64,000 nt of DNA. Origin: Streptomyces rishiriensis. Its GTDB lineage: Bacteria; Actinomycetota; Actinomycetes; Streptomycetales; Streptomycetaceae. How positions within the stretch are numbered: the stretch's first letter is position 1; every line of letters begins with the position of its first letter. Of this stretch, positions 48,500-57,045 are shown piece by piece. Both the position numbers and the translations under genes were made by a program. The stretch is taken from positions 62,001 through 126,000 of the forward strand of contig NZ_JAUSWV010000001.1 of the NCBI RefSeq assembly GCF_030815485.1. Reading direction: 5' to 3'. Below the pieces are notes generated by a model that was given only the letters and a program-made list of their open reading frames with translations, was not told the DNA's origin and made no database searches.

Positions 48500-50224
48500 T
48501 CATTGCGCGGCCCGTCCGCCCTGGTGGAGCCGGTCCTCGAGCGCCTCCCACATGCCGGGGACGACGCCTTCCGGTGATGTGCTGTAGTGGGGCAGCGCCC
48601 ATCGGGTGATCTTGACGTCGATCACTGTCGGTCTGTTCGAGGTGAGGGCGGCCCGGAACGCGGCCTCGAACTCGTCGAGCGTCTCCACGTGGTAGCCGTC
48701 GGCACCGCAGGCCTTCGCGTACATCGCGAAGTCGGGGTTCTGGAATTCCACCAGTCCCGATTCGCCGTAGGTGGCGATCTGGTAGAGCTTGACCAGCTTG
48801 TACTCGTCGTCGTTGAAGATGACCCAGATGACGGGGATGTCGTTCTCGACGGCGGTCATCAGCTCGAAGCCGGCCATCGAGTAGCAGCCGTCACCGCACC
48901 CGACGACGACCGTCCGGTGGGGCTGGGCGAGCTTCACCCCGATCGCGCCGTTCACGTGCGCGGACATCGGCCCGAAGGTGCCCGTCTTGCGGAAGTTCTG
49001 GCCCTGCTCCAGGTCGACGTAGTAGCCGAGCCAGGCGAGGTGGGCACCGGCGTCGGCGAGGAGCACGGCGTCCTCCGGCAGCATGCGGCCGATCGCCTGC
49101 GCCAGCCGCCCCGGATGGATCGCCCCGGGAAGGTGGGGGACATGCCGGGTCTCGTGGTCCCGGCCGAGCACCTGCACGGGTCCGGCCGGAGCGGACTTCC
49201 GCTCCAGTGCCGCGCCGAGCGCCTCGACCGCGAGACGCGCGTCGGAGACGAGGGCGTGAGCGGGCCGGTAGTGCTTGCCCATCTCGCCGGCGTCGATGTT
49301 GACCTGGATGAGCGTCTTGCCGTCGAACAGGCCCTCGCGCAGGCCGAACGTCGCGTGTTGGTTGAGCGAGTTGCCGATGGCCAGGACCACGTCGGCCTCA
49401 CGGAACGCCTGCCAGGCACTGGCGTGGCCGCTCTCCGAGAACACTCCGGCGGCGAGCGGGTGGGTCTCGGGGATCACGCCCTTGCCGTCCAGGGTGGTGA
49501 CGACGGGGATCTGGAAGCGCTCGACGAAGCGCTGCACCGCCGCCTCGGCGTAACTGCGGATCGTGCCGAAGCCGGCCAGGAGGACGATCCGGCGCCCCTC
49601 CCGCAGGGCGTCGGCCAGCACTCCGGCGATGGTCTGGACCTGCTCCAGGTCGGGCCGCACGGGCGCCACGTCCAGCCTGACGTCGTGGTAGTTGTCCACG
49701 GTCGTGCCGCGGTGGGTGAGGTTCTGCGGGACGTGGATGTGCACCGGGCCGGGCCGGCCCTCGAAGGCGGTGTTCACGGCCTCCTCGAGGACGTCGCACG
49801 TGTCGGCGATGTCCGTGAGCAGGAAGGACTTCTTGGTCGTCGCGGCGAACATCGCCTGCGAGTCGGGGGTGCGGCCCCGCCCCGACGTGTCGTTCACCGC
49901 GCCGTGGCCGCGCCAGTCGAGGGAGACGAAACCGGTGAGGGCCAGCACCGGGTAGGAGTCGGACAGGGCGACGGCGAGGCCGGAGAAGAGGTTGAACGCG
50001 CCGGGACCGACGGTGGCGAAGCAGACCCCGAGCCGGCCCGTATACATGGCGTAGCCGCACGCCATGAACGAGGCGGCCTGCTCGTGCCGGGTCATGATCG
50101 GCCGGATCTTCCGCGACTTCTCCAGTGCCAGGGCCAGACTGGCGATGTTCTCGCCGTTGCCGCCGAACGCGGTGTCGACACCCGCGCTCTCCAGCCCCCT
50201 GACCATGGCTTCGTACACCTGCAT
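48500..50224 (-). CDS. TPP-dependent enzyme (acetolactate synthase-like), copy 1
   Basis: The 574-aa protein is the paralogue of the next gene and aligns along its whole length (MTRHEQAASFMACGYAMYTG, FNLFSGLAVALSDSYPVLAL, DGCYSMAGFELMTAVENDIPVIWVIFNDDEYKL). The ThDP motif has the more usual N in VIFNDD, where copy 2 has D. The ATG at 50224 was preferred to 50257 by match to the paralogue and GGAGCGCC upstream. It may form a hetero-oligomer with copy 2 or act on a different substrate. Confidence 0.85.
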   Translation of the reverse strand: MQVYEAMVRGLESAGVDTAFGGNGENIASLALALEKSRKIRPIMTRHEQAASFMACGYAMYTGRLGVCFATVGPGAFNLFSGLAVALSDSYPVLALTGFVSLDWRGHGAVNDTSGRGRTPDSQAMFAATTKKSFLLTDIADTCDVLEEAVNTAFEGRPGPVHIHVPQNLTHRGTTVDNYHDVRLDVAPVRPDLEQVQTIAGVLADALREGRRIVLLAGFGTIRSYAEAAVQRFVERFQIPVVTTLDGKGVIPETHPLAAGVFSESGHASAWQAFREADVVLAIGNSLNQHATFGLREGLFDGKTLIQVNIDAGEMGKHYRPAHALVSDARLAVEALGAALERKSAPAGPVQVLGRDHETRHVPHLPGAIHPGRLAQAIGRMLPEDAVLLADAGAHLAWLGYYVDLEQGQNFRKTGTFGPMSAHVNGAIGVKLAQPHRTVVVGCGDGCYSMAGFELMTAVENDIPVIWVIFNDDEYKLVKLYQIATYGESGLVEFQNPDFAMYAKACGADGYHVETLDEFEAAFRAALTSNRPTVIDVKITRWALPHYSTSPEGVVPGMWEALEDRLHQGGRAAQ

Positions 50225-50267
50225 GGCGCTCCTTCGGTGCGTGCTTCCGGGGCCCATGGTGGGTCGG

Positions 50268-51641
50268 CTACTCCTTCCAGCGCGCGGCGTGGGCGCGGTG
50301 GGCGTCGGTCAGGCCGTTCCGGAAGAACCGCTCGTAGTACTCGGTTTCGACGTGGTGCGTCTGCAGCCAGATGCCGGGCACGTGGATGGCGTCGGTGTGG
50401 GCCGGGAAGCGTCCGTGGGTGGCGTGGATGTACACGCAGACGTCGCGTGCGCAGTCGATCACCCGCTGGTCGTACTCGCCCGCCTCTTCGAGGTAGCGGG
50501 GCGCGTACCCGTCCTTGTAGATGCGGCTGAAGACGTCCTTGTCCTCGTAGATGCCGCCCTTGCCGAACTTGCTCTGCACCACCGCGTCCACGGCGGCTTC
50601 CATCGAGGGGTAGTTGGGCGGGCAGGCGCCTTTGATGAGGTGTTCGCCGGCGGCCCGCAGTCCCACCGGGTGGGCGCGCAGGGTCGCGTACTTCGGCAGC
50701 GGCACCTGCCAGCGCAGGAGGTCGGCGGGTTTGAAGCGCGGGGTGACGAAGTCGAAGCCGAGCATGCGGCCGTAGGTGCGGGAGAACTTCGGGTCGCCCA
50801 GCATGAGCTGGGGGTTGATCGAGGCGTGGATCCAGGCGCCGAGTCCCATGGCGTCGGCGACCAGCATCATGTTCTGCAGCAGCAGGTCGGCTTCCACCTG
50901 GGTGCGCATCGGCCCCAGGGCGCCGAGCGGCAGCTTGAGGTCGGGGTTGAGGAAGCCGTTGCGCACCCACTTGCGCACCCCGGCCGGGCGGTAGAGGTTG
51001 CGGTCGTCGACGAAGGTGGGCCGGGCTCCGTCGGGCTGGGTCAGCAGGTACATCAGCGCGTTGATGTACTGGTGGGAGAGGTCGACGACCGGCAGGAAGA
51101 CCGTGGTGCCCGGGAGGTTGGACAGGAAGCGGTTGGAGTCGAGGTAGGCGGGGAAGTCGCGCATGCCCTCGGCCACGTCCAGGCGGCGGTCCAGCACCTT
51201 CACCTTCGCCCGGCCGGCCCGTTCGAGCAGTGTGTCGGGGTCGAATCCCGCCCCGGGCGACGGGGGCAGCTTCCTCAGGTAGTACGTCCCGCTGTCGTTG
51301 ATCATGAAGAAGTGGGTGCCCTGGGCGTTGTCGGGGCTGCCCGCCGTACGCCCCACCATGTTCAGGTTCGGCTTGGCCATGATGGGCTTGTGGTCGCGCG
51401 GGTCCTCGAAAGGCCGGTCGGGCATGCTGAGGCCGGAGCAGCCGGTGAGGGCGATGAGCACGGCCTCCTCCAGCTCGCCCAGGGGCTGCGGCCGGTGGGG
51501 AGAGTCATAGCTCATCGACCTGGCCGCGACGGACGCGCCCCTGCTGACCCGGTGGGTGCGCCGCCGGAAGACGCTCTCCCACAGGGGCCGGGCCAGGAGG
51601 TCTTCGAGGCCGGTGTGCGTGGCTCGCTGCTGTACCGCCAT
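50268..51641 (-). CDS. Nitroreductase-like protein, 457 aa
   Basis: The protein has nitroreductase-like features: an early basic motif (LARPLWESVFRRRTHRVSRG), ELEEAVLIALTGCSGLSMP, a long insertion, and QVEADLLLQNMMLVADAMGLGAWIHASI, the region where nitroreductases bind FMN at the dimer interface. At 457 aa it is about twice the usual length. The additional C-terminal part (FGKGGIYEDKDVFSRIYKDG, WLQTHHVETEYYERFF) is unfamiliar. It lies between the peroxidase and TPP genes of one operon. Redox action on the pathway intermediate is inferred. ATG 51641 was chosen. Confidence 0.6.
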   Translation of the reverse strand: MAVQQRATHTGLEDLLARPLWESVFRRRTHRVSRGASVAARSMSYDSPHRPQPLGELEEAVLIALTGCSGLSMPDRPFEDPRDHKPIMAKPNLNMVGRTAGSPDNAQGTHFFMINDSGTYYLRKLPPSPGAGFDPDTLLERAGRAKVKVLDRRLDVAEGMRDFPAYLDSNRFLSNLPGTTVFLPVVDLSHQYINALMYLLTQPDGARPTFVDDRNLYRPAGVRKWVRNGFLNPDLKLPLGALGPMRTQVEADLLLQNMMLVADAMGLGAWIHASINPQLMLGDPKFSRTYGRMLGFDFVTPRFKPADLLRWQVPLPKYATLRAHPVGLRAAGEHLIKGACPPNYPSMEAAVDAVVQSKFGKGGIYEDKDVFSRIYKDGYAPRYLEEAGEYDQRVIDCARDVCVYIHATHGRFPAHTDAIHVPGIWLQTHHVETEYYERFFRNGLTDAHRAHAARWKE

Positions 51642-51654
51642 GTCCTTCTCCCGG

Positions 51655-54519
51655 TCAGTCGTGGTCCGCGTCACCCTGATTGCGCACGGGCTGGACGGCA
51701 CGCCACGGCGCGAACGCGCTGGCCGTGCGCGGCAGGAGGCTCGCCAGCTCGGGGCAGTGCCGCTGGATGACGCTGGTCATGCCACTGCGGTCGATCCAGT
51801 CCATGCCCAGCGGGGTGTAGACCTCGGGCCTGAAGTCGACGGTGAGGAAGCGGTCGCTCTGCAGACGGCGGCTGGCCATCAGGATGAAGACGCGGAAGGC
51901 GGTGTCGCTGAATCCGAAGCCGGTGGGCGGGTTCTCGGCGAAGAGGCCCACCATGGTGTCGATCTCGTCGACAGAGCGGTACACGTCCTTCAGCCGGGTG
52001 ACCGTCTCCGGGTCGGAGGAGAGGTCCTCGAACCGCCGGATGCGCGGCTTGTGCAGGCCTGCCAGGAAGTCGTTGTAGCGCGGGACGCCACGGCGCCGGG
52101 TGCGCACCAGGTCGACGACCGACAGGTCGATCACCTCTCCGTCGCGCTCGAACGTCTGCAGGGAGCGGGGGAAATTGTTCAGGGTGATCGCCCCGGGATG
52201 GGCGATGCCCAGGGAGTACAGCGTGTCCGCCAGCCCGATCTTGCGGATGAGCGGCTCCGTGGCGGCGCCCTGGACGTCGTTGAACGTCAGGGTGTCGAGG
52301 CGGTGGCCGAACCGGTGGTCGACGATCTCGTAGTCGTCCGGGATGAGCGGGTGCAGCCGGTAGACGGTGGTGAACTCCTCCGTGAGGGAGTACGGCGCAC
52401 CGTGGTGGTCGGGCAGAGTGCGGGGAATGCCGCCGAGGTCGTGCGCCTCGAACAGCCAGGTGCCCAGCTGGTCGAGCCAGGTCTTGGGCGGGCCCTGCCA
52501 GTTGGTCTTCAGGGCGATGTCGATCGCCTTGGTGGCGAGGATCGCCGGCGTCCACTCGACCGTGTGGATCTTGGCGATCAGCGCGGCCACGACGAGGCGT
52601 GCCGTGTGGTAAATGCGGTCCTCGTCCATGTGCGGATACTCGTCGCGCAGCGCCCGGCAGACGGCGTTGTGCTCACGGGCGAACAGGGTCGTCATCGCGC
52701 TGAGGCCGAGCCACCAGCTGTCGCGGAAGCCGGTGACCGGAAGGCCGTTGCCGAGCGGGAGGTGTCCCTCCTCCTCCAGCCGCAGTTCGGCACGGCCGTC
52801 GGGCTCACGCAGGGACTTCGCGACCGAGGCGGTGCCGCCGTAAATCTCCGAGCCGTCCCACCAGTGCGAGACGGCACTGGCGAAGGTCGGCGGCTGTCCG
52901 CCGCCGGGCTGGCACAGGACCTCGTTCTCGGCGAAGCGCATCACCTTCTCCGGCGGACCGCCGGGGATGTTGTGCCAGGTCATGCCGGGAGGCAGGGGCA
53001 CCTCGACCGACTTCTCGCCGACGGGGTGGCGCTTGTGGTCGACCCAGTCGTGCACCTGGAACTGGATCCACGCGGCCGCGAGGATGTTCAGGGACGTCGC
53101 GGGAATGAACCCGTCGCGGTGCAGCAGCCTTTTGCTGACGGTGACCGGGTTGGGCGTGTCGAACAGGTCCGGCCGGTGGACCGGCGGCATGTTGCGGCCG
53201 AAGGTGGCGCCGACCGCGCCCATCGCCGGTGCGGAGAGGTCGTTCCAGGAGCCGTCGTAGCTGCGCCGGGTCCGCAGGTCCTCGTCGACCGGGACCGGTG
53301 CGGGCCGGGCTGCGGGCGGGGCCTCGTGAAGTTCGGTGTCGATGAGGTTGTGACGGCGCAGCGTCTGCCGGAACGCCATGAGATTGAGCAGCCCTGGCCC
53401 GGTGGGCAGCCGGTGCCACGGGACGATGCGGTTGACGGCGCGGAAGAGGGCTCGCAGCGGGTAGCCGAGCAGGGTGTTGCGCCGTGGTTCGACCGTGACG
53501 AAGCGCAGGCCCAGGCGGTGGGCGCTGCTCGCCTCGTACGCCGCCTTGCGTGCCCGGTTGAGGTTGCCCAGGGGGCGGAAGGCGCCGGTGGTGTTCCACG
53601 GGTTGAACGCCAGCTGGTCGATGCGTGAGCCGACGGCCCGTGCCGCGGCGGTGTCCAGCTCCTGGCGCGGGATCGTCAGAGTGGCGACCGGCACGGCGGG
53701 CGCATCCTCTTCCCGCCACTCGACGGCGCCGTCCTCGATGGGCGTGCGCCTGCCGTCCACGTAACGCTGTACGCACACGTCGAAGACGACGTCCGCCCGA
53801 TGCAGCCGGCGCGCGAGTTCACGCCGCAGGTAGTCGGGGTCGGTGCGGGACGGGTCCGGGGCCTCGGGGGCGCCGGCGGCGGGGCGCAGCTGATAGCGCA
53901 CCGGTCCGGCCTCGCCCCACAGGATCGCGCCACGGCTCCAGTACGTCTCCAGTGCAAGGCTCCGCACCGGACGCCGGGCCCCAGCCGAGACGTTGCGTCG
54001 CATACGCGTCGCCGTGGACCAGCCGACGGACAGGGGCAGCTTCACGAAGAACGCGAACGCCTTGCGGAGTCGGGTGTCAGCGCCTGCCATGGCCTTCGCG
54101 AAGAGGACGAACTCGCGCGCGTTGCGGGCATGCGAGACCGGGAAGCTCGTCATCAGCAGATCGTGGATCTCGTCGGGACCGACTTCGACGCGCAGCGCCG
54201 CACCCCGCAGGTCGGGGGCGTGGTCGGGCTGGCGGACACCGCCGGCGTTGGACAGCCGGACCGTGACCGGGTACTCGGCTCCGGGCCTGGCGAAACCCGA
54301 GCTAAGTTCGGCGGGCAGATCGTCGTGGAACCTCAGCCGGGCGTTCTCCACGCCGAGGACCGCCTTGGCGTGGAACGTCCGGTGGAGGGCTGCGGAGCCG
54401 CTGCGCTTCTTCGCCTTCAGCTGCACGCGCAGCAGGTCGGTTGCGAGTCGCTCGAAGATCAGGCGCTCGGCCTCCGGGCTGCCCCCGATGTACCGCTCGT
54501 ACTGCTGGTTCTCGGGCAT
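51655..54519 (-). CDS. Catalase-like / alpha-dioxygenase-like heme peroxidase fusion
   Basis: The 954-aa protein has an N-terminal catalase-related domain of about 330 residues (ALHRTFHAKAVLGVENA, VTVRLSNAGGVRQPDHAPDLRGAALRVE, FPVSHARNAREFVLFAKAM). An animal-peroxidase-type domain of the fatty-acid alpha-dioxygenase kind follows. It has the distal His region (AAAWIQFQVHDWVDHKRHP), LFAREHNAVCRALRDEYP, and the proximal His region (EFTTVYRLHPLIPDDYEI). Alpha-dioxygenases add O2 at C2 of fatty acids to give 2-hydroperoxides. A catalase-like partner could process the hydroperoxide, as in natural lipoxygenase/catalase-like fusions. GTG 54540 is an alternative start. Confidence 0.85.
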   Translation of the reverse strand: MPENQQYERYIGGSPEAERLIFERLATDLLRVQLKAKKRSGSAALHRTFHAKAVLGVENARLRFHDDLPAELSSGFARPGAEYPVTVRLSNAGGVRQPDHAPDLRGAALRVEVGPDEIHDLLMTSFPVSHARNAREFVLFAKAMAGADTRLRKAFAFFVKLPLSVGWSTATRMRRNVSAGARRPVRSLALETYWSRGAILWGEAGPVRYQLRPAAGAPEAPDPSRTDPDYLRRELARRLHRADVVFDVCVQRYVDGRRTPIEDGAVEWREEDAPAVPVATLTIPRQELDTAAARAVGSRIDQLAFNPWNTTGAFRPLGNLNRARKAAYEASSAHRLGLRFVTVEPRRNTLLGYPLRALFRAVNRIVPWHRLPTGPGLLNLMAFRQTLRRHNLIDTELHEAPPAARPAPVPVDEDLRTRRSYDGSWNDLSAPAMGAVGATFGRNMPPVHRPDLFDTPNPVTVSKRLLHRDGFIPATSLNILAAAWIQFQVHDWVDHKRHPVGEKSVEVPLPPGMTWHNIPGGPPEKVMRFAENEVLCQPGGGQPPTFASAVSHWWDGSEIYGGTASVAKSLREPDGRAELRLEEEGHLPLGNGLPVTGFRDSWWLGLSAMTTLFAREHNAVCRALRDEYPHMDEDRIYHTARLVVAALIAKIHTVEWTPAILATKAIDIALKTNWQGPPKTWLDQLGTWLFEAHDLGGIPRTLPDHHGAPYSLTEEFTTVYRLHPLIPDDYEIVDHRFGHRLDTLTFNDVQGAATEPLIRKIGLADTLYSLGIAHPGAITLNNFPRSLQTFERDGEVIDLSVVDLVRTRRRGVPRYNDFLAGLHKPRIRRFEDLSSDPETVTRLKDVYRSVDEIDTMVGLFAENPPTGFGFSDTAFRVFILMASRRLQSDRFLTVDFRPEVYTPLGMDWIDRSGMTSVIQRHCPELASLLPRTASAFAPWRAVQPVRNQGDADHD

Positions 54520-54588
54520 GGCTGAAACGCTCGCGGACACCGGAGGCGCTGTCGCGTGGAGCGGGCCATATGGGTGATGCCGAGCCGG

Positions 54589-56199
54589 TCAGCTGTCGGA
54601 GGTCAGGAAGATCGTGAGATCGGCCTCGAATCCGGGGTCCCCGACGCTGAACGTCCACTTGGTCGGCTGCGCCTCGTCGTCGGGGGTCATCTTCTGCACC
54701 CCCGAGCTCTGGTCGGCCGCGGCGGCGGCGAACTGCTCGGGGGTGACATCCGGGTTCAGATACCTTTCGCCGGTGTGGCGGTAGAGCGACGGTCCGGCGG
54801 GGGTCGGCACGTATTGCACGTAGTACTGCTTGCGGAAGACGACGTTGTCGGAGAATCCCACCCCGAAGGTGTCGCGCTCGCCGACGTAGAAGTCCAGTCG
54901 GAAGACGAGGGTCGCATCGCTCCTCGCCCCGGCCGGTTTGACCGAGGCGTCCATCCAGCCCTCCCAGATCAATCGGTCCGGGCCCGCCCAGCCCGAGGTG
55001 GCGTCGCCGGACTGCGCGAGCGGTTGGCGCAACTCCGTCGCGAGGTTGGGCAGTGGATCCGTGAAGTCGTCCTTGTGGAAGGGGCCGTAGCAGTTCTCCG
55101 CCTCGCTGCTCTGGTGGAACAGGTCGAAGTCGACGAAGCGGGGCTTGATGCTCACTCCGAAGTAGAACTCGCTTCTGCCGAAGATGTCATGGCCTCGCTT
55201 CACCTTCGCGTTGGTGAGATGGAGGCGGACGTGGTGGCTGCCGTGGAAGAAGCGCATGGCGATCTCGTATGCCTCGCGCGAGGTGACGAGGGAGTCCCGG
55301 CCGCCGTGGCACTTGTGGACGAAGGTGCGAGGCGCTCCGGGAAGCTGCGCGGACGCCTGTTTGACCAGGCCGTCGCTGCGGTTGTAGGCCAGGATGCCCT
55401 CGCTGAGGAGGGTGGAGAGCCGGTTGCCCAGGCTGGCGAACTTGTTGCCGTACGTTCCATAGTCGGTGCCGACGACGGTAAGGATTCTCTGATGGGGAAA
55501 CCCGACGTCCTCGGCATTCGAGTGATGCGGGTCAAAGGCGGCGATCTCGTCCCCGGCGGCGAGCGGCAGACGCTTGACCAGTTCGGCCGGAAGATATTCG
55601 AACGCGATCCCGCGGTGCGGCGTGCCCAGGGTGACAATGCGGTGGATGAGCTCCCCGCCCGTTTTTCCTGATTTTCCCAGCTCTTTCAGTGCGGAACGCA
55701 CCACCAGGCCGCCCATGCTGTGCGCCACGATGTCCACACCGGCGAATTCCTCTTCGGCGTGTTCCGTGCCGCGCTTGATGATCTCGATGAGTCGTACCAG
55801 CCCTTTTCCGAAGCACTCGAGCGTGCGGGGGAGGAGGTCGTAGTAGCGGTAGATCCACAACGTCCCCGATGCGCCCCGCCGACGGGCGAAGACGTCCTCC
55901 GCCAGAGCGGCGTCGACGACCACCGTGCCGCTCACCAGGCCTACGAGCCACTCGGGGACGTCGTCCGGAGCGGGCATGTCCTGCTTGTAGTAACCGACGA
56001 CATTGGTGGCGTCCCGATAGGGATACAGTCCCGATTTGAGGCACCGGAGCACGAAGCCCTCGTAGAGGTAATTCTCGCCCCTGCGCCCCGGATAGACGGT
56101 GCCGTCGTTGAATCCTTGGTAGGCGTCACGCTGCTCGTCCTGTACATCCGGGCCTCCGAACCCGCGGATCAGGATCAGCGGGCGAGGACGGTCGGTCAT
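54589..56199 (-). CDS. Alpha/beta-hydrolase, lipase-like, 536 aa
   Basis: The protein starts RPLILIRGFGGPDVQDEQRD. It has a lipase nucleophile elbow, VDIVAHSMGGLVVRSALKEL (GxSxG as H-S-M-G), then VTLGTPHRGIAFEYLPAELVK and a late catalytic-His candidate in HKCHGGRDSLVTSREAYEIA. A C-terminal beta-rich domain of about 200 residues (VRLHLTNAKVKRGHD, FGVSIKPRFVDFDLFHQ) may bind lipid. No signal peptide is seen, so it is probably cytosolic. It is the first gene of the operon and could free fatty acids for the dioxygenase. The ATG at 56199 has GGGGTGATC upstream. Confidence 0.8.
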   Translation of the reverse strand: MTDRPRPLILIRGFGGPDVQDEQRDAYQGFNDGTVYPGRRGENYLYEGFVLRCLKSGLYPYRDATNVVGYYKQDMPAPDDVPEWLVGLVSGTVVVDAALAEDVFARRRGASGTLWIYRYYDLLPRTLECFGKGLVRLIEIIKRGTEHAEEEFAGVDIVAHSMGGLVVRSALKELGKSGKTGGELIHRIVTLGTPHRGIAFEYLPAELVKRLPLAAGDEIAAFDPHHSNAEDVGFPHQRILTVVGTDYGTYGNKFASLGNRLSTLLSEGILAYNRSDGLVKQASAQLPGAPRTFVHKCHGGRDSLVTSREAYEIAMRFFHGSHHVRLHLTNAKVKRGHDIFGRSEFYFGVSIKPRFVDFDLFHQSSEAENCYGPFHKDDFTDPLPNLATELRQPLAQSGDATSGWAGPDRLIWEGWMDASVKPAGARSDATLVFRLDFYVGERDTFGVGFSDNVVFRKQYYVQYVPTPAGPSLYRHTGERYLNPDVTPEQFAAAAADQSSGVQKMTPDDEAQPTKWTFSVGDPGFEADLTIFLTSDS

Positions 56200-56609
56200 G
56201 GAGATCACCCCTGGACACAGTCGTGCAATTCGGCCAGGCACCACTGTGCGGACGATCACGCCGGGGCCCGCGCAGTATCGTTTCGACCGGCGTGTCCCGG
56301 GCAGGCCGCCGGAAGCCCCCTCACCCCCCGCCGGCCGCCCGCCGCTCCCGCAGCAGGGGTCTTTGCGTGATCAGGGTCCGTCCGGAGCGCCAGGCTGGTT
56401 GGGAGCCGCGAGCCGCCTGGCGACCTCGCCCGCCCTGCGATCCGTGCGTCTTTTAGGGACAGTTAGCCGCTTGGGGGTGCGTCGCACCAGTACGCCTCGG
56501 CTCGTTCGGCCCGAGTTTTCTTCCCAGGGGTATCGCCCCTGTCCGGAATCGGGGTCCAATGGTGTGAGTCAGGCTCTTCCGCGCCCGTATCGGTCAGAAG
56601 AGGCACCCT
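56200..56609. promoter_or_regulatory. Divergent promoter region, lipid operon / NfeD-SPFH pair
   Basis: This 410-nt gap separates the leftward lipase-first operon from the rightward NfeD gene, so it should hold both promoters. No ORF is supported. I could not single out promoter elements with confidence. Confidence 0.5.
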
Positions 56610-57041
56610 ATGAATCCATGGCTGATCTGGTTGATCGTCGCAGCCGTGTTGGCTGTGGCGGAGATCGTCACGCTTACCGCTGCGCTCGGAATGCTGAGTG
56701 TGTCCGCGCTGGTCACCGCTGGATCCGCCGCGGTCGGACTGCCCCTGCCCTTCCAGTTCCTCGTTTTCACCCTGGTCGCCATGGGCACCGTGGTGTTCCT
56801 GCGCCCTGTTGCGCTGCGCCACGTGCTCCGGCCCCAAGTGGAGCGATTCGGCATTGACGCTCTGGTCGGCAGGCCTGCCTATGTCCTCTCGGAGGTGACA
56901 GGCATCGGCGGCAGGGTCCGTATCGACGGCGAGGAATGGACGGCGCGCGCCTACGACGAGACGCTGGTTATTCCGCCTGGAAAGACCGTCGACGTCATGG
57001 AGATCAGCGGCGCCACCGCGCTCGTCTACCCCCGGGACTGA
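56610..57041 (+). CDS. NfeD-like membrane protein
   Basis: The 143-aa protein has three N-terminal membrane helices (PWLIWLIVAAVLAVAEIVTL, SALVTAGSAAVGLPLPFQFLVFTLVAMGTVVFL) and a C-terminal OB-like domain (ALVGRPAYVLSEVTGIGGRVRIDGEEWTARA, VDVMEISGATALVYPR), the standard short NfeD plan. NfeD proteins pair with SPFH proteins, and the next gene, 4 nt downstream, is one. They are thought to organise membrane microdomains or protein quality control. Confidence 0.9.
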   Translation: MNPWLIWLIVAAVLAVAEIVTLTAALGMLSVSALVTAGSAAVGLPLPFQFLVFTLVAMGTVVFLRPVALRHVLRPQVERFGIDALVGRPAYVLSEVTGIGGRVRIDGEEWTARAYDETLVIPPGKTVDVMEISGATALVYPRD

Positions 57042-57045
57042 AACC

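Noticed and set aside
48587..50530. Long rightward frames opposite the TPP enzyme genes
   Set aside because: They are shadows; the leftward frames have full enzyme motifs and proper starts.
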